From contig JALHIE010000005.1 of NCBI GenBank assembly GCA_022840285.1, positions 1 to 37,032 on the forward strand: 37,032 nucleotides of DNA, given 5' to 3'. Both the position numbers and the translations under genes were made by a program. Source of the stretch: Porphyromonadaceae bacterium. GTDB lineage: Bacteria > Bacteroidota > Bacteroidia > Bacteroidales > Dysgonomonadaceae. The notes beneath the pieces are model-generated. The model saw only the letters and a program-made list of their open reading frames with translations. It was not told where the DNA came from and did no database searches. Shown here piece by piece: positions 24,478 through 33,029 of the stretch; positions within the stretch are counted from its first letter, which is position 1; the number at the start of each line of letters is the position of its first letter.

Positions 24478-26517
24478 TTAGTTTCTCCATCCTGGATTTT
24501 GATCAAGAGAAGGCAGTCTTCTTACTTCACTCAATGGTATTGGTAAAAATACCATTCGTTTACTGATTATACGTTCTCCAATTCGAGATGTATTTGGTAC
24601 CACTTTTCTATAAAAACCGTCTTTGGGACTCTCGATATTCATCCCTATGATCGTTTCGTTTTCAGTTTTTTCATAAATACCCCATCTACGAACATCATAA
24701 TAGCGTTGGTTTTCTCCAACAAACTCTATCATCCGTTCTTGCTCTAGGAGTTCTTGTACTTTGGATGCATCAGTTAATTCTGAATCAGTTAATCCTGGCA
24801 TCCCGGAGCGATGTCGCACCTGATTGAACGCTTTTTTTATTTCGTCGACATCGCGCTCTAACGTATAGGTTTGTCCTCCCAAGTTAACGGTGTGGCTTGC
24901 AGTGAGATTATTAAGTGATTCAGCATACCAGAGCAATACGTCGGCATAACGAATCATTGCAAATGCTTTACTCATTGTCCTGGCGTTGGTGCCCTGTAAA
25001 GCATCACTTGGGTGGATAAACTTTTTTAATACATATCCGGTTACTGGAACCATTCTTCCTGTCTCATTTCCAGTTTTTCCATTCGGGGAATCGTAATAAT
25101 ATGTTATGGTTTGATTATAATTTCCCACCTGAGTTGAAGAAGACATAGGCCAATAACATTCACTGAAACCTATAGAAGCATAAAACCGCATTTCTCGATT
25201 TACATACATATTAAATACGTCAGCGTTGAGTCTGTAACCTGAAAAAGTGTTTATACTAGAGGTAAAACCATCTTCCGAATAGGGATATTCATCACTAGAA
25301 TTATCAATGTCTCGACCATCAAACATTGAGTAAGCGTCGATAACCTTCTGGGTTATAGCTAATGTGTTATATCCACCGTTTGACACAGGAAATACTAAAC
25401 TGAAATCTAAATTACCTGCAGTCACATTTCGCGCCCATACATATTCAGGGTTGGCAGGAATGACAGACTCACCATTAAACATATCAGCGTATGAATGGAA
25501 ATGATCAACACCAGCTGCTCCTCCTTCATCCCAGTTTTTGTAATAGTCAGGGTCTGAGGTTACTCCATTTGGAAGATTAGGTGTTAACGAGTTAGCGTCA
25601 ACAATATGTAGTCGATAAAGTCCCATATCCATCACTCTCTTTGCTGCAGCAGCCGCTAATGCCCAACGAGCTTCTTCATACTCTTGCGATACATAATGCT
25701 CACCATCAACAGTACGCTTCCACGTTCCAAAAAAAGTGCGAGCTGAACTTCCTCCATTGAACAGCGGACTGGCATGAAAAAGTCTCACCTTGGCTATCAA
25801 TGCAAATGCAACACCCTTAGTGGGACGTCCAAATTCCATAAGAGGTAATCTTTCGGGTAACCAAGCAGATATTTCCTCTAACTCATTACAAATATACTCC
25901 ACGGTTTCATCATAAGTGGCACGAGAACGATCATAATAAGATAATTCTTCATTAGAGTTGACTACTTCATCTTCCAACAGAATGGGCGGGCCCCAATCGA
26001 GTAGTAGCCGATAATAAGCATATGCCCTGATAAAACGTGTGTTCCCAATTATTGAAAACCGCTCGATCGTTGTCATGTCTTTTGCTTCGTCTATTCGACT
26101 CAGGATGGTATTACACTTACGAATGATTTTATAATATGTAGAATACCAGTTGGAGAAAGTTCCTAAATTACTTTCTGATATTGTACCTAGGACAAATTCA
26201 AGGCCATGATACCCTCCTCCGGTAGCTAATGTAAACGCTTCATCTGTAGCTAATGGACCTGGTGTGTAACCGCTGCGATATAATTGTGCTTCATTCGGAA
26301 ACATACTGGCAGTTTGCCACATGTATGCTTCAATGTACCGCTTCGAAGCAAAAACAGAATCCAGCTTCAATTCATCGGTAAAATAATCATCCACGCTAAG
26401 GTAATTACACGAGGTCAAAGCGATTGTAATAAAAAAAACAAAAATCAAATTACTAACATTCAATGTTTTAAACTTTCTCGTATAATGGATAATTTTATTT
26501 ATGTAATTCATATTCAA
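24478..26517 (-). CDS. susD: SusD/RagB family nutrient-binding lipoprotein
   Basis: A 679-residue outer-membrane lipoprotein (LTSC, Cys37) that forms the lid over the SusC barrel. Typical SusD features are RFIRAYAYYRLLLDWGPPIL near residue 163, with tetratricopeptide-like helices, AFALIAKVRLFHASPLFN, and the C-terminal block with SKAFAMIRYADVLLWYAESLN, FNQVRHRSGMP, LLEQERMIEFVGENQRYYDVRRWGIYE and LPIPLSEVRRLPSLDQNPGW. The leader has an unusually long region before its hydrophobic core (about 22 residues); no later Met fits, so the start is kept. It lies 24 bases downstream of susC, the normal arrangement. Confidence 0.96.
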   Translation of the reverse strand: MNMNYINKIIHYTRKFKTLNVSNLIFVFFITIALTSCNYLSVDDYFTDELKLDSVFASKRYIEAYMWQTASMFPNEAQLYRSGYTPGPLATDEAFTLATGGGYHGLEFVLGTISESNLGTFSNWYSTYYKIIRKCNTILSRIDEAKDMTTIERFSIIGNTRFIRAYAYYRLLLDWGPPILLEDEVVNSNEELSYYDRSRATYDETVEYICNELEEISAWLPERLPLMEFGRPTKGVAFALIAKVRLFHASPLFNGGSSARTFFGTWKRTVDGEHYVSQEYEEARWALAAAAAKRVMDMGLYRLHIVDANSLTPNLPNGVTSDPDYYKNWDEGGAAGVDHFHSYADMFNGESVIPANPEYVWARNVTAGNLDFSLVFPVSNGGYNTLAITQKVIDAYSMFDGRDIDNSSDEYPYSEDGFTSSINTFSGYRLNADVFNMYVNREMRFYASIGFSECYWPMSSSTQVGNYNQTITYYYDSPNGKTGNETGRMVPVTGYVLKKFIHPSDALQGTNARTMSKAFAMIRYADVLLWYAESLNNLTASHTVNLGGQTYTLERDVDEIKKAFNQVRHRSGMPGLTDSELTDASKVQELLEQERMIEFVGENQRYYDVRRWGIYEKTENETIIGMNIESPKDGFYRKVVPNTSRIGERIISKRMVFLPIPLSEVRRLPSLDQNPGWRN

Positions 26518-26541
26518 TGTTATATATTTAATTAATAAATG

Positions 26542-29500
26542 TTACATGTTGATATAAACTTGGATAGCGTAAGTAGTTGGGATGGGATATACTCTGCCAT
26601 TGTAGCGTGCCTGTTCGGGATCGAAAAGTTTTACTTTATCCCAAACATATAAATTATTTCCTACCAATTGAAAATCAATTGACGAAACGTTAAATGTCTT
26701 TAATATCCGATGTTTAAAATTATAATTTAGCGTAATCTCTTGTAATCTTAGGTAGCGGGAATCTCCTTTCCAAAAATCGGATAATTGAGAGTTATTGTTA
26801 TTGTAACCGTAGTAAAGCCTGGGAAAACGAGCATTGGGATTTTCTGCCAAGTCGAGAGAAATTCCGTTATTTATTGCATATTCTTTTGGTATCCAGCGGT
26901 TTTTAGGACTATTTACTATCGTTAAAACATTTCCCGAATTGGATCCGTGAAACGGTACATAGCCCATGCCATTTCCATCTTGTCCTACGTGAAAATAATC
27001 AGTCTTCCCGGTTCCTTTAAATAAAATCCCTAATGTCAGGTTTTTATATTTAAATTCTCCTCCAAAACCATACATGAGAAGGGGATAAGTACTATAAGAC
27101 AATGGAACACGGTCATCTGTATCAATAATACCATCTCCATTTACATCACGGTATTTAAGGTCACCGGGCATCACGGTGCCGAACGTTTGAATTGGGCTGG
27201 TATCAATATCTTGTTGATCTTTAAAAAATCCCTCAGAAATATAACCTCTTATCACCCCATAAGGATATCCAGATATTTCTTGGTAAGGGTATTTTGGATT
27301 CGCTTCCTCCCAATTACGAACATTATTACGCGAAAAAGTGTAGTTTCCTCTAAAGGTGACTCGTATGTCTTTGCTCAAATCACGAGAGTACTCAATATTT
27401 CCGTCAGATCCATTGCTAGTCATTTTGCCAACATTACCGAAAGGCATCGTTACCAATCCAACGTAGTAAGGCACTTGTACTCGTTGTTGGAAGATACCTT
27501 CACGGCGATCCTGAAAGAAATCCACTACAAAGGAAAGTCGATTATTCAACAAACGACCTTCTACACCAATATTGGCTTTCAATGCTTTTTCCCATTCAAG
27601 GTTATCCGCACCTATTACTGATTCGTTCACACCTTCTACAGGAGTTGAACCCCACACGCTAACATTACCAGTGGTTACTAGAGACAGGTATGGAAAACGT
27701 CGCGAGGTGAGTCGGTCATTACCCACCGACCCGTATGAACCTCTCACCTTCAAAAAATTGAGCCATGGCAACGCCTCTTTCATCAATTTGTATTCAGTAG
27801 GTACCCACCCCAACGCAAGGGATGGGAAAAATCCAAACTGTCGCCCTGGTTGAAAGTTTTCAGAACCAGTGTATCCAAAGTTGAAGTCAATCATATAGAT
27901 ATCCCGATAACCATATGTCAGCCTACTCGATATCCCTTGATAACGGATCGGAATCGAATTCAAATTGGTAGTGCCCTCACTTGCTCGTTTGTAATCACTC
28001 ATGTAATAATATACCAACCCAGAAACCCTGTGACTATCTCCAAATAATTTTTCGTAACTTAACGTGCTTTCGAAATGATACTTACGACTTAAATCGGTAC
28101 CTTTGTTATAACTTGCCGAACTCGAAGGAACTCTCAAAACAGTGATTAATTTACCGTGACTGTCCCGGCCAATTGCTTGATACAATTCTGGCTGAATAGA
28201 ACGGTTCTCATTAAACCAACTCACAATATCATAAGCACCTTGAGCCCTCAATTTCAATCCCTCTAGCAACATGGACAAATCCTGATTCAGCGCAAGGGTG
28301 AACTTTCCATCAAATTTCTGATCAGTGCGTCGTCCCATGTTGTTTATCATCACAGAAGGAGAGGTCATCGCATCAGCACCTACTGCAGGATATTGTCCAT
28401 TTGAATATAGTATGGGTAAAGTTAGTGGGTTTATTTGCGACTGTGCCTGCCAGATATAGTCTGTACTTGCAACTCCCGGTTGGTTATTTATTGATAGAAA
28501 TCCATCCATTCCGAAATAGAGAATGGATGAGGGAGATAAATCAAGATCAATATTTGCTCGGTAATTGTAAGTATTATAACCCACATTAGATCCATAAGCA
28601 CTTGTCTTATCATATTTATAAGCAGCTGTTTCACTACTTCCTCCCAAACTAAGGAAATATTTCGCCACTTTAGCTCCCCCTCGTGCGCTTACATAATATG
28701 ACTGCCTTAAAGAATTTGGATTTAGAACTTCATCTTGCCAACTTACATTAGGGTAAATGTCGGGATCGGTGCCATCGTTGATTATATCTAATACCACATT
28801 GCTATACATCGGATCTTCCCTACGTACTTCCAATGCTTCATTAACTAATTTTGCATAATCATATGAGCGTAAGTAGTTTGGAAGACGATTCAGATGCGAT
28901 ATCGTGTAATTTACCCGCCCAGTAATACTAAGTCTGTCAGCTTGTCCTCGCTTTGTTGTCACAAGAACCACCCCGTTTGCACCACGAACTCCATACACAG
29001 CTGTTGCTGATGCATCTTTTAGTACTGAAAAACTTTCTATATCAGCCGGATCAAGTGAATTTAAATTACCTTCCAATCCATCAATCAATACCAACGCACT
29101 ACTACTTGCACCGAACGTCCCTATTCCCCTTACCCAGAATTCAGAAATATTCCGACCTGGTTCTCCACTCGTTAATGTCGAAATAACCCCTGGCATGCGC
29201 CCTCCCAATAGGTTAGCCACTGAGGTTGTCGGTACCTGTAATTGTTCAACTTCAACAGCAGATACTGCTGCTAAAGATGATATTTTGCGCTGAGTAGTCC
29301 CAAAAGAAGTAATTATTACTTCGTCCAATTCAGTACTAACTGCTTCGAACCGAATCTTCAAATCCCTTTTTTCTTCTAGCGCCAAATATTCAATTTTATC
29401 ATAACCTACAAAGGTAAATACTACTACATCTCCATGTAAAACTTTGATACTAAATTTCCCATCGATGTCTGACGTGGTACCTACACTAATATTGTCTCTT

Positions 29501-29637
29501 ATGTATACTGTAGCACCGGGTAGTGCTTCACCTGTCTCATCATATACCGTGCCGGCTATCGTAAATGTTTTTTCTTGTGCTGATAGACTGAAACACATAA
29601 TGATCAAAAAGATCGTTACTCGTATTTTTTGTTTCAT
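26542..29637 (-). CDS. susC: SusC/RagA family TonB-linked outer-membrane transporter
   Basis: A 1031-residue TonB-dependent glycan importer. After the signal (to about residue 20) comes a carboxypeptidase D-like regulatory domain (25-105; IAGTVYDETGEALPGATVYI), then a TonB-box region (ELDEVIITSFGTTQR). The plug domain follows (about 115-225), with LLGGRMPGV, WVRGIGTFG, LVLIDG and SVLKDASATAVYGVRGANGVVLVTTKRG, the SusC signature. The remainder is the 22-strand barrel, ending in NLYVWDKVKLFDPEQ...PIPTTYAIQVYINM. No STN domain is present, so it should not signal directly to an anti-sigma factor. It pairs with the SusD encoded next to it. Confidence 0.97.
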   Translation of the reverse strand: MKQKIRVTIFLIIMCFSLSAQEKTFTIAGTVYDETGEALPGATVYIRDNISVGTTSDIDGKFSIKVLHGDVVVFTFVGYDKIEYLALEEKRDLKIRFEAVSTELDEVIITSFGTTQRKISSLAAVSAVEVEQLQVPTTSVANLLGGRMPGVISTLTSGEPGRNISEFWVRGIGTFGASSSALVLIDGLEGNLNSLDPADIESFSVLKDASATAVYGVRGANGVVLVTTKRGQADRLSITGRVNYTISHLNRLPNYLRSYDYAKLVNEALEVRREDPMYSNVVLDIINDGTDPDIYPNVSWQDEVLNPNSLRQSYYVSARGGAKVAKYFLSLGGSSETAAYKYDKTSAYGSNVGYNTYNYRANIDLDLSPSSILYFGMDGFLSINNQPGVASTDYIWQAQSQINPLTLPILYSNGQYPAVGADAMTSPSVMINNMGRRTDQKFDGKFTLALNQDLSMLLEGLKLRAQGAYDIVSWFNENRSIQPELYQAIGRDSHGKLITVLRVPSSSASYNKGTDLSRKYHFESTLSYEKLFGDSHRVSGLVYYYMSDYKRASEGTTNLNSIPIRYQGISSRLTYGYRDIYMIDFNFGYTGSENFQPGRQFGFFPSLALGWVPTEYKLMKEALPWLNFLKVRGSYGSVGNDRLTSRRFPYLSLVTTGNVSVWGSTPVEGVNESVIGADNLEWEKALKANIGVEGRLLNNRLSFVVDFFQDRREGIFQQRVQVPYYVGLVTMPFGNVGKMTSNGSDGNIEYSRDLSKDIRVTFRGNYTFSRNNVRNWEEANPKYPYQEISGYPYGVIRGYISEGFFKDQQDIDTSPIQTFGTVMPGDLKYRDVNGDGIIDTDDRVPLSYSTYPLLMYGFGGEFKYKNLTLGILFKGTGKTDYFHVGQDGNGMGYVPFHGSNSGNVLTIVNSPKNRWIPKEYAINNGISLDLAENPNARFPRLYYGYNNNNSQLSDFWKGDSRYLRLQEITLNYNFKHRILKTFNVSSIDFQLVGNNLYVWDKVKLFDPEQARYNGRVYPIPTTYAIQVYINM

Positions 29638-29688
29638 ATATCCTTTGCTATTTTGATTATTATTATAAAAGCCACATTAAAAGAATGA

Positions 29689-30984
29689 TTAATTAATAGA
29701 TAATTTTCTAACTCTACAGTTACCATAATCAGCAACATATACTGTACCGTCACTCTTCACCGCAATACCTGATGGATTTTGAAAGAGAGCATCTTTTTTA
29801 CCTCCATCTTTCCATCCGGGTGTCCCAGGTATTCCTAATACAGTCTCAACCATATTGTCTGGAGTAAGTCGTCGTATACAATGATTTCTGTCATCAGCCA
29901 TGTAAATACTCCCGTCTGTATCTGATACGATCATCCTTATATCGTTAAACTGAGCTTGTTCTATAGCACCATCACGATGACCTGCAGCAGTTATAGTATT
30001 CAGCTTTTGGAACGTACTATCGGGATTGGTAACATCCAACGTGATAACGGTGTTAGGTAAGTAAGTGGACGTAGAACGCATTACCATGTACAATATATTC
30101 GGTTCTGTCGGTCTGAAAGTCATTGCGTTGGTGGCACCACTTAATGGGTAGATAAGTTTTGCTTCCCAGTTCTGTGGATTAATTTTCATTACTCCTGTAT
30201 TAAAAAAATGAGTATAAATAAATCCATCTGTAGGATTTGTAACTGATGCCGGATTATAGGGATTAGTTGGCGTTTCAATAGGATTAGTCCATCGCGCCTG
30301 GTGGTATTTTGGTGCCCAAAAATTACTAGGATCAAGTGTTATATATTGTCCTACAGCATTTTGAGTAGAAAAAGCAATTACACCTGTCTCCTGATTAGCA
30401 GCAAGAACATTGGCGGTAATATTTTGTCCTACTGTTATCATTTCGTTGTCATCCTCGTTAATCCTTGCCACATGGAATCCATTGTGCCAGTGGGCAACAA
30501 AAACATTATCATCTTTGTCAATGCAAACCCATTGAGGACGTAAAGTCGCTGTGGCAAGATTTCCATCTTGATAACTGTTCTCACCATTACCAACTAAAGT
30601 TGTTACTGTTACCTCTGATTTGTAACGAAAGAACTTATTATCATAAACTACAGAATCTGTACCAATTACAACTGAAATAATACAGGTATCGCCAGGTAAC
30701 CTTGGGGCGTTAACATACATGCGTTTGCCAGTAGAACCAATAACAGGAGCGAGTTTGGAGTTAAAATAGACTCTGATAATATTCGGATCTACACCGAAAT
30801 TTTCACCAGTCAACAACACTTTTTCCTGATATTTCCCTGAATCAGGATAAAAAGTTGTAAGTTTCACAGGTTTTGATGGATCATGTGCCGGTCCAGTCAC
30901 ATCTTTGTTATCATCGCCGCATGCAACGAAACACGTGATGCTGATTAGCATCAGTACAAAATTTAGCAAAAAACTTTTTTTCAT
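29689..30984 (-). CDS. IPT/TIG and NHL-repeat lipoprotein, first gene of the PUL
   Basis: A 431-residue lipoprotein (CFVAC, giving a lipid-modified Cys near residue 22). An IPT/TIG Ig-like domain lies at about 40-120 (TFYPDSGKYQEKVLLTGENFGVDP, FNSKLAPVIGSTGKRMYVNAP). A beta-propeller of NHL-type repeats follows (ATLRPQWVCIDKDDNVFVAHW, NDIRMIVSDTDGSIYMADDRNHCIRRL, FQNPSGIAVKSDGTVYVADYGNCRVRKL). Proteins of this build are frequent at SusCD loci and probably act as surface glycan-binding proteins. The start at 30984 (MKKSFLL) is preferred; a Met two codons upstream (30990) is possible. It is the promoter-proximal gene of the locus, with about 380 bases of leader. Confidence 0.87.
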   Translation of the reverse strand: MKKSFLLNFVLMLISITCFVACGDDNKDVTGPAHDPSKPVKLTTFYPDSGKYQEKVLLTGENFGVDPNIIRVYFNSKLAPVIGSTGKRMYVNAPRLPGDTCIISVVIGTDSVVYDNKFFRYKSEVTVTTLVGNGENSYQDGNLATATLRPQWVCIDKDDNVFVAHWHNGFHVARINEDDNEMITVGQNITANVLAANQETGVIAFSTQNAVGQYITLDPSNFWAPKYHQARWTNPIETPTNPYNPASVTNPTDGFIYTHFFNTGVMKINPQNWEAKLIYPLSGATNAMTFRPTEPNILYMVMRSTSTYLPNTVITLDVTNPDSTFQKLNTITAAGHRDGAIEQAQFNDIRMIVSDTDGSIYMADDRNHCIRRLTPDNMVETVLGIPGTPGWKDGGKKDALFQNPSGIAVKSDGTVYVADYGNCRVRKLSIN

Positions 30985-31259
30985 AAACAATTTAATTATT
31001 TGTGTTTATTACAAAATATTTAAAAATTTTCTCACTTTTTAATTCAATAAATATTTTTATTCTGCCATTACTTTCATTCATATTTAAGTTTCACAGATGT
31101 TTTTTGCTTTGCTATAAAGAGATTTTATCAGTATCGATTCTTTATTAATTTAAAACAAAAAATTTCATTTGAGATAATATTTTTTAAACACGTGTATTTT
31201 TTGTGTTTTGTGTAATAATATGGTTCATGGTTTATAATTTGCTATTTGCTTAAACTGTA

Positions 31260-31280
31260 TTGGATCCAATTAATCAATTG
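31260..31280. repeat. Overlapping inverted repeats in the PUL leader, candidate operator
   Basis: TTGGATCCAA (31260-31269) is a perfect 10-base palindrome. It overlaps a second dyad with arms CCAATT and AATTGG separated by four bases. Both fall about 90-110 bases downstream of the predicted minus-strand promoter, so they could act as an operator or as a leader hairpin. Confidence 0.3.
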
Positions 31281-31371
31281 GCGGGTATTAATTTAATTAT
31301 TATGCACTAGTCATAAATATTTTATTTAACTCAACACAATATTCAATACTATAAAATTCAATTTTATATTG

Positions 31372-31402
31372 CAAAATTATATGACTATTAACAGTATGCA
31401 AA
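31372..31402 (-). promoter_or_regulatory. Predicted promoter of the PUL (SusCD unit)
   Basis: On the minus strand, TTTG (31402-31399) is followed after exactly 19 bases by TAATTTTG (31379-31372). This matches the Bacteroides sigma-ABfr pattern at both boxes. Transcription would begin near 31365, giving a leader of roughly 380 nucleotides before the NHL lipoprotein start. Confidence 0.6.
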
Positions 31403-31677
31403 TATATTATGTTAAATATATATAATTATGCTTTATAACATGCAATATTCCGGTAATAATATTAGAATCAATAAAACGACAATAAAAGATTTATTCCTGT
31501 TTTTCAAAAATATATAAATAAATTGATATAGTTTCTTAATTAGACAAGACTACTATCCATATAAGCTTACAATAATTCCCACAGTTATAATTTTTTCAAC
31601 TTTCAATAAGAACTAAATCAATATTTTCAGAACAAAGTTAAAATACACTAAGGAATAAGAAATTATATTTTATAATA

Positions 31678-31707
31678 TTGAATAATATAAAGATTTATAT
31701 ATCTTTG
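31678..31707 (+). promoter_or_regulatory. Predicted promoter, probably the native iclR promoter, now upstream of the IS
   Basis: TTG (31678-31680), a 19-base spacer and TATCTTTG (31700-31707) match the Bacteroides promoter consensus. It lies outside the left inverted repeat of the IS. If the IS is removed, the -7 box ends only 46 bases from the iclR start codon, so this is most easily read as the regulator's own promoter. Confidence 0.6.
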
Positions 31708-31794
31708 TACTACTTGATGCTTTCTTCGGGTGGTGGAGTTACTAACTTTGCTGGGATAAAAAGTTAAGCATAAAAAACTTACATTTGTCAAAGT

Positions 31795-32094
31795 ATGAGA
31801 AAACAAAGAACACATTATGACAAGGTATTTAAAGATAATGCTGTCAAACTAAGTTTCGAGCGGAAGAATGTTTCCAAAACCGCACACGAACTGGGCATAT
31901 CACCCACATTATTGTATCGCTGGCGCAATAAGCACCAGGAACGAGGGGAAAGCAGCTTCCCGGACAACGGGGTCCGTTCTCGTGAAAGAGAAGCCGGAAA
32001 GGTCGCAGAACTGGAAAAACGCCTCAAAGAGGATGAAACAGGGCGTGACATATTAAAAAAAGCCTTAGGCATCATCTCCACGAGCGACCATTGA
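31795..32094 (+). CDS. IS3-family transposase OrfA
   Basis: A 99-residue protein with a helix-turn-helix (KNVSKTAHELGISPTLLYRWRNKH, about residues 23-47) and a C-terminal heptad region (VAELEKRLKEDETGRDILKKALGI) that acts as a leucine zipper in IS911-like OrfA. It binds the IS ends. A seven-A run at 32055-32061 is read TTA AAA AAA in this frame and offers a classic -1 slippery site. OrfB lies in the -1 frame and is open back through this site, so an OrfAB fusion is expected. OrfA itself appears intact. Confidence 0.93.
   Translation: MRKQRTHYDKVFKDNAVKLSFERKNVSKTAHELGISPTLLYRWRNKHQERGESSFPDNGVRSREREAGKVAELEKRLKEDETGRDILKKALGIISTSDH
32055..32061 (+). promoter_or_regulatory. Programmed -1 frameshift site (A7) between orfA and orfB
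   Basis: The run is positioned A AAA AAA in the OrfA frame. Slipping back one base continues as SLRHHLHERPLIYQF, which joins OrfB without a stop. This is the usual way IS3 elements make the OrfAB transposase. Confidence 0.65.
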
Positions 32095-32980
32095 TTTATC
32101 AATTCATAAAAGATCATTCCAAAAAATGGAGGATCGAGATGATGTGCAGAGTATTGGGTGTATCTCGCAGCAGTTATTACCGTTGGATTAAAAACCCTAT
32201 TAATAAACGAGAACAAAAGCAAATGGAGCTTAGCCGGGAAATTAAAGATGCATACTTCGATGCCAAGGGGCGCAATGGCAGCCCAAGGTTGGCTAAAGAT
32301 TTGCAAGCATCGGGAGTCAATATATCCAGAACAACTGTGGCTCGACATATGAAAAATATAGGGTTGCGCAGCAAGCTTTCGAAGAAGTTTGGGGTAACCA
32401 CTGATGCATCTCACAATTACAATGTAGTACCTAATCTGCTTAATCGTGAGTCCAATCAAGAAGAGCCTATGAAGGCATGTGTGTCCGACATTACCTGCAT
32501 ATCCTGCAAGGTTGGATTCCATTACCCTACATGTGTGATTGATCTTTTTGACCGTAAACGCATTGGTTGGTCTATCAGTGATAATTTGACTGCTTACGGT
32601 ACTGTCATACCGGCTATCAGAATGGACAACCGAAACAGACCGTTTAAAGAAAGGATGATCTTTCACTCTGACAGAGGCATTCAATATGCATGTAAACAGA
32701 CCGTTAATTTGTTGCAGCACTACAGGGTACAGCAAAGCATGAGTGGGGAAGGCAACTGTTGGGATAACGCAGTTTTGAAAGTTTCTTTAAATCTTTCAAA
32801 ACCGGGTTGATTTATGGAACCAAGCTTAAAACAGGAGAGCAGATGCGCTTGGATGTATTTAAATATATTGAATCCTGGTATAATCATAAAAGAAGATTCC
32901 CGGCATTGGGTAATTTGACGATTGATGAATTTTGGGAACAGTATAATATTAAAAAACAATTAATTAAAAATGTTGCTTAA
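32091..32980 (+). pseudogene. IS3-family transposase OrfB, broken by a one-base frameshift
   Basis: An IS3 OrfB integrase core with a helix-turn-helix (MMCRVLGVSRSSYYRW), the first Asp in VSDITCI and the second in FHSDRGIQY. After SGEGNCWDNAV the frame shifts at the TTTT run 32773-32776 and would end at a stop near 32810 as LKVSLNLSKPG. Moving to the -1 frame restores ESFFKSFKTGLIYG... down to GNLTIDEFWEQY and TAA at 32980, including the third catalytic residue, the Glu of ESFF. One base has therefore been lost just before the DDE glutamate. The reading ORF lacks this residue and about 70 C-terminal residues, so this copy should not transpose on its own unless the shift is a sequencing error. 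Confidence 0.88.
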
Positions 32981-33029
32981 CTTTTTGTCTCAAATAAGTT
33001 GGCAAGTCCAGATAACAACAGACACTTTT

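Larger units (their letters stand above)
30991..31733. other. AT-rich regulatory region between the PUL and the IS element
   Basis: Very AT-rich with no credible gene. It holds two divergent promoter candidates with near-ideal Bacteroides spacing: minus strand at 31372-31402 for the PUL, and plus strand at 31678-31707 facing the IS and the iclR gene. Overlapping dyads lie at 31260-31280. Confidence 0.65.
31734..33010 (+). mobile_element. IS3-family insertion sequence, about 1277 bp
   Basis: The ends are imperfect inverted repeats of 37 bases at 31734-31770 and 32974-33010, 29 of 37 positions identical. They begin TGGA and finish with a shared AAAAAGTTAAGCA core. The element encodes OrfA and a frameshifted OrfB of the IS3 family. 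The OrfB stop falls inside the right repeat. The bases next to the two ends (TGG on the left, GAT on the right) do not form a 3- or 4-base target duplication, so the duplication is lost, or one end is misplaced by a few bases. Confidence 0.85.

Noticed and set aside
31742..31749. TAACTTTG inside the IS left repeat as the transposase promoter
   Set aside because: The nearest TTG lies about 25 bases upstream, too far for a good match; the flanking promoter at 31678-31707 fits much better.
31815..32735. Long open frame (306 codons) antisense to the IS transposase genes
   Set aside because: It mirrors the coding sequence of OrfA and OrfB, has no family signal, and such antisense frames are common in IS3 elements.
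31724..33020. Target-site duplication flanking the IS
   Set aside because: The three and four bases next to each repeat (GTGG on the left, GATA on the right) differ, so no duplication is claimed.
32970..33029. N-terminal extension of the IclR protein by 20 residues
   Set aside because: These codons come from the IS right inverted repeat and its flank; the regulator family starts at MIQVINRAL (33030).
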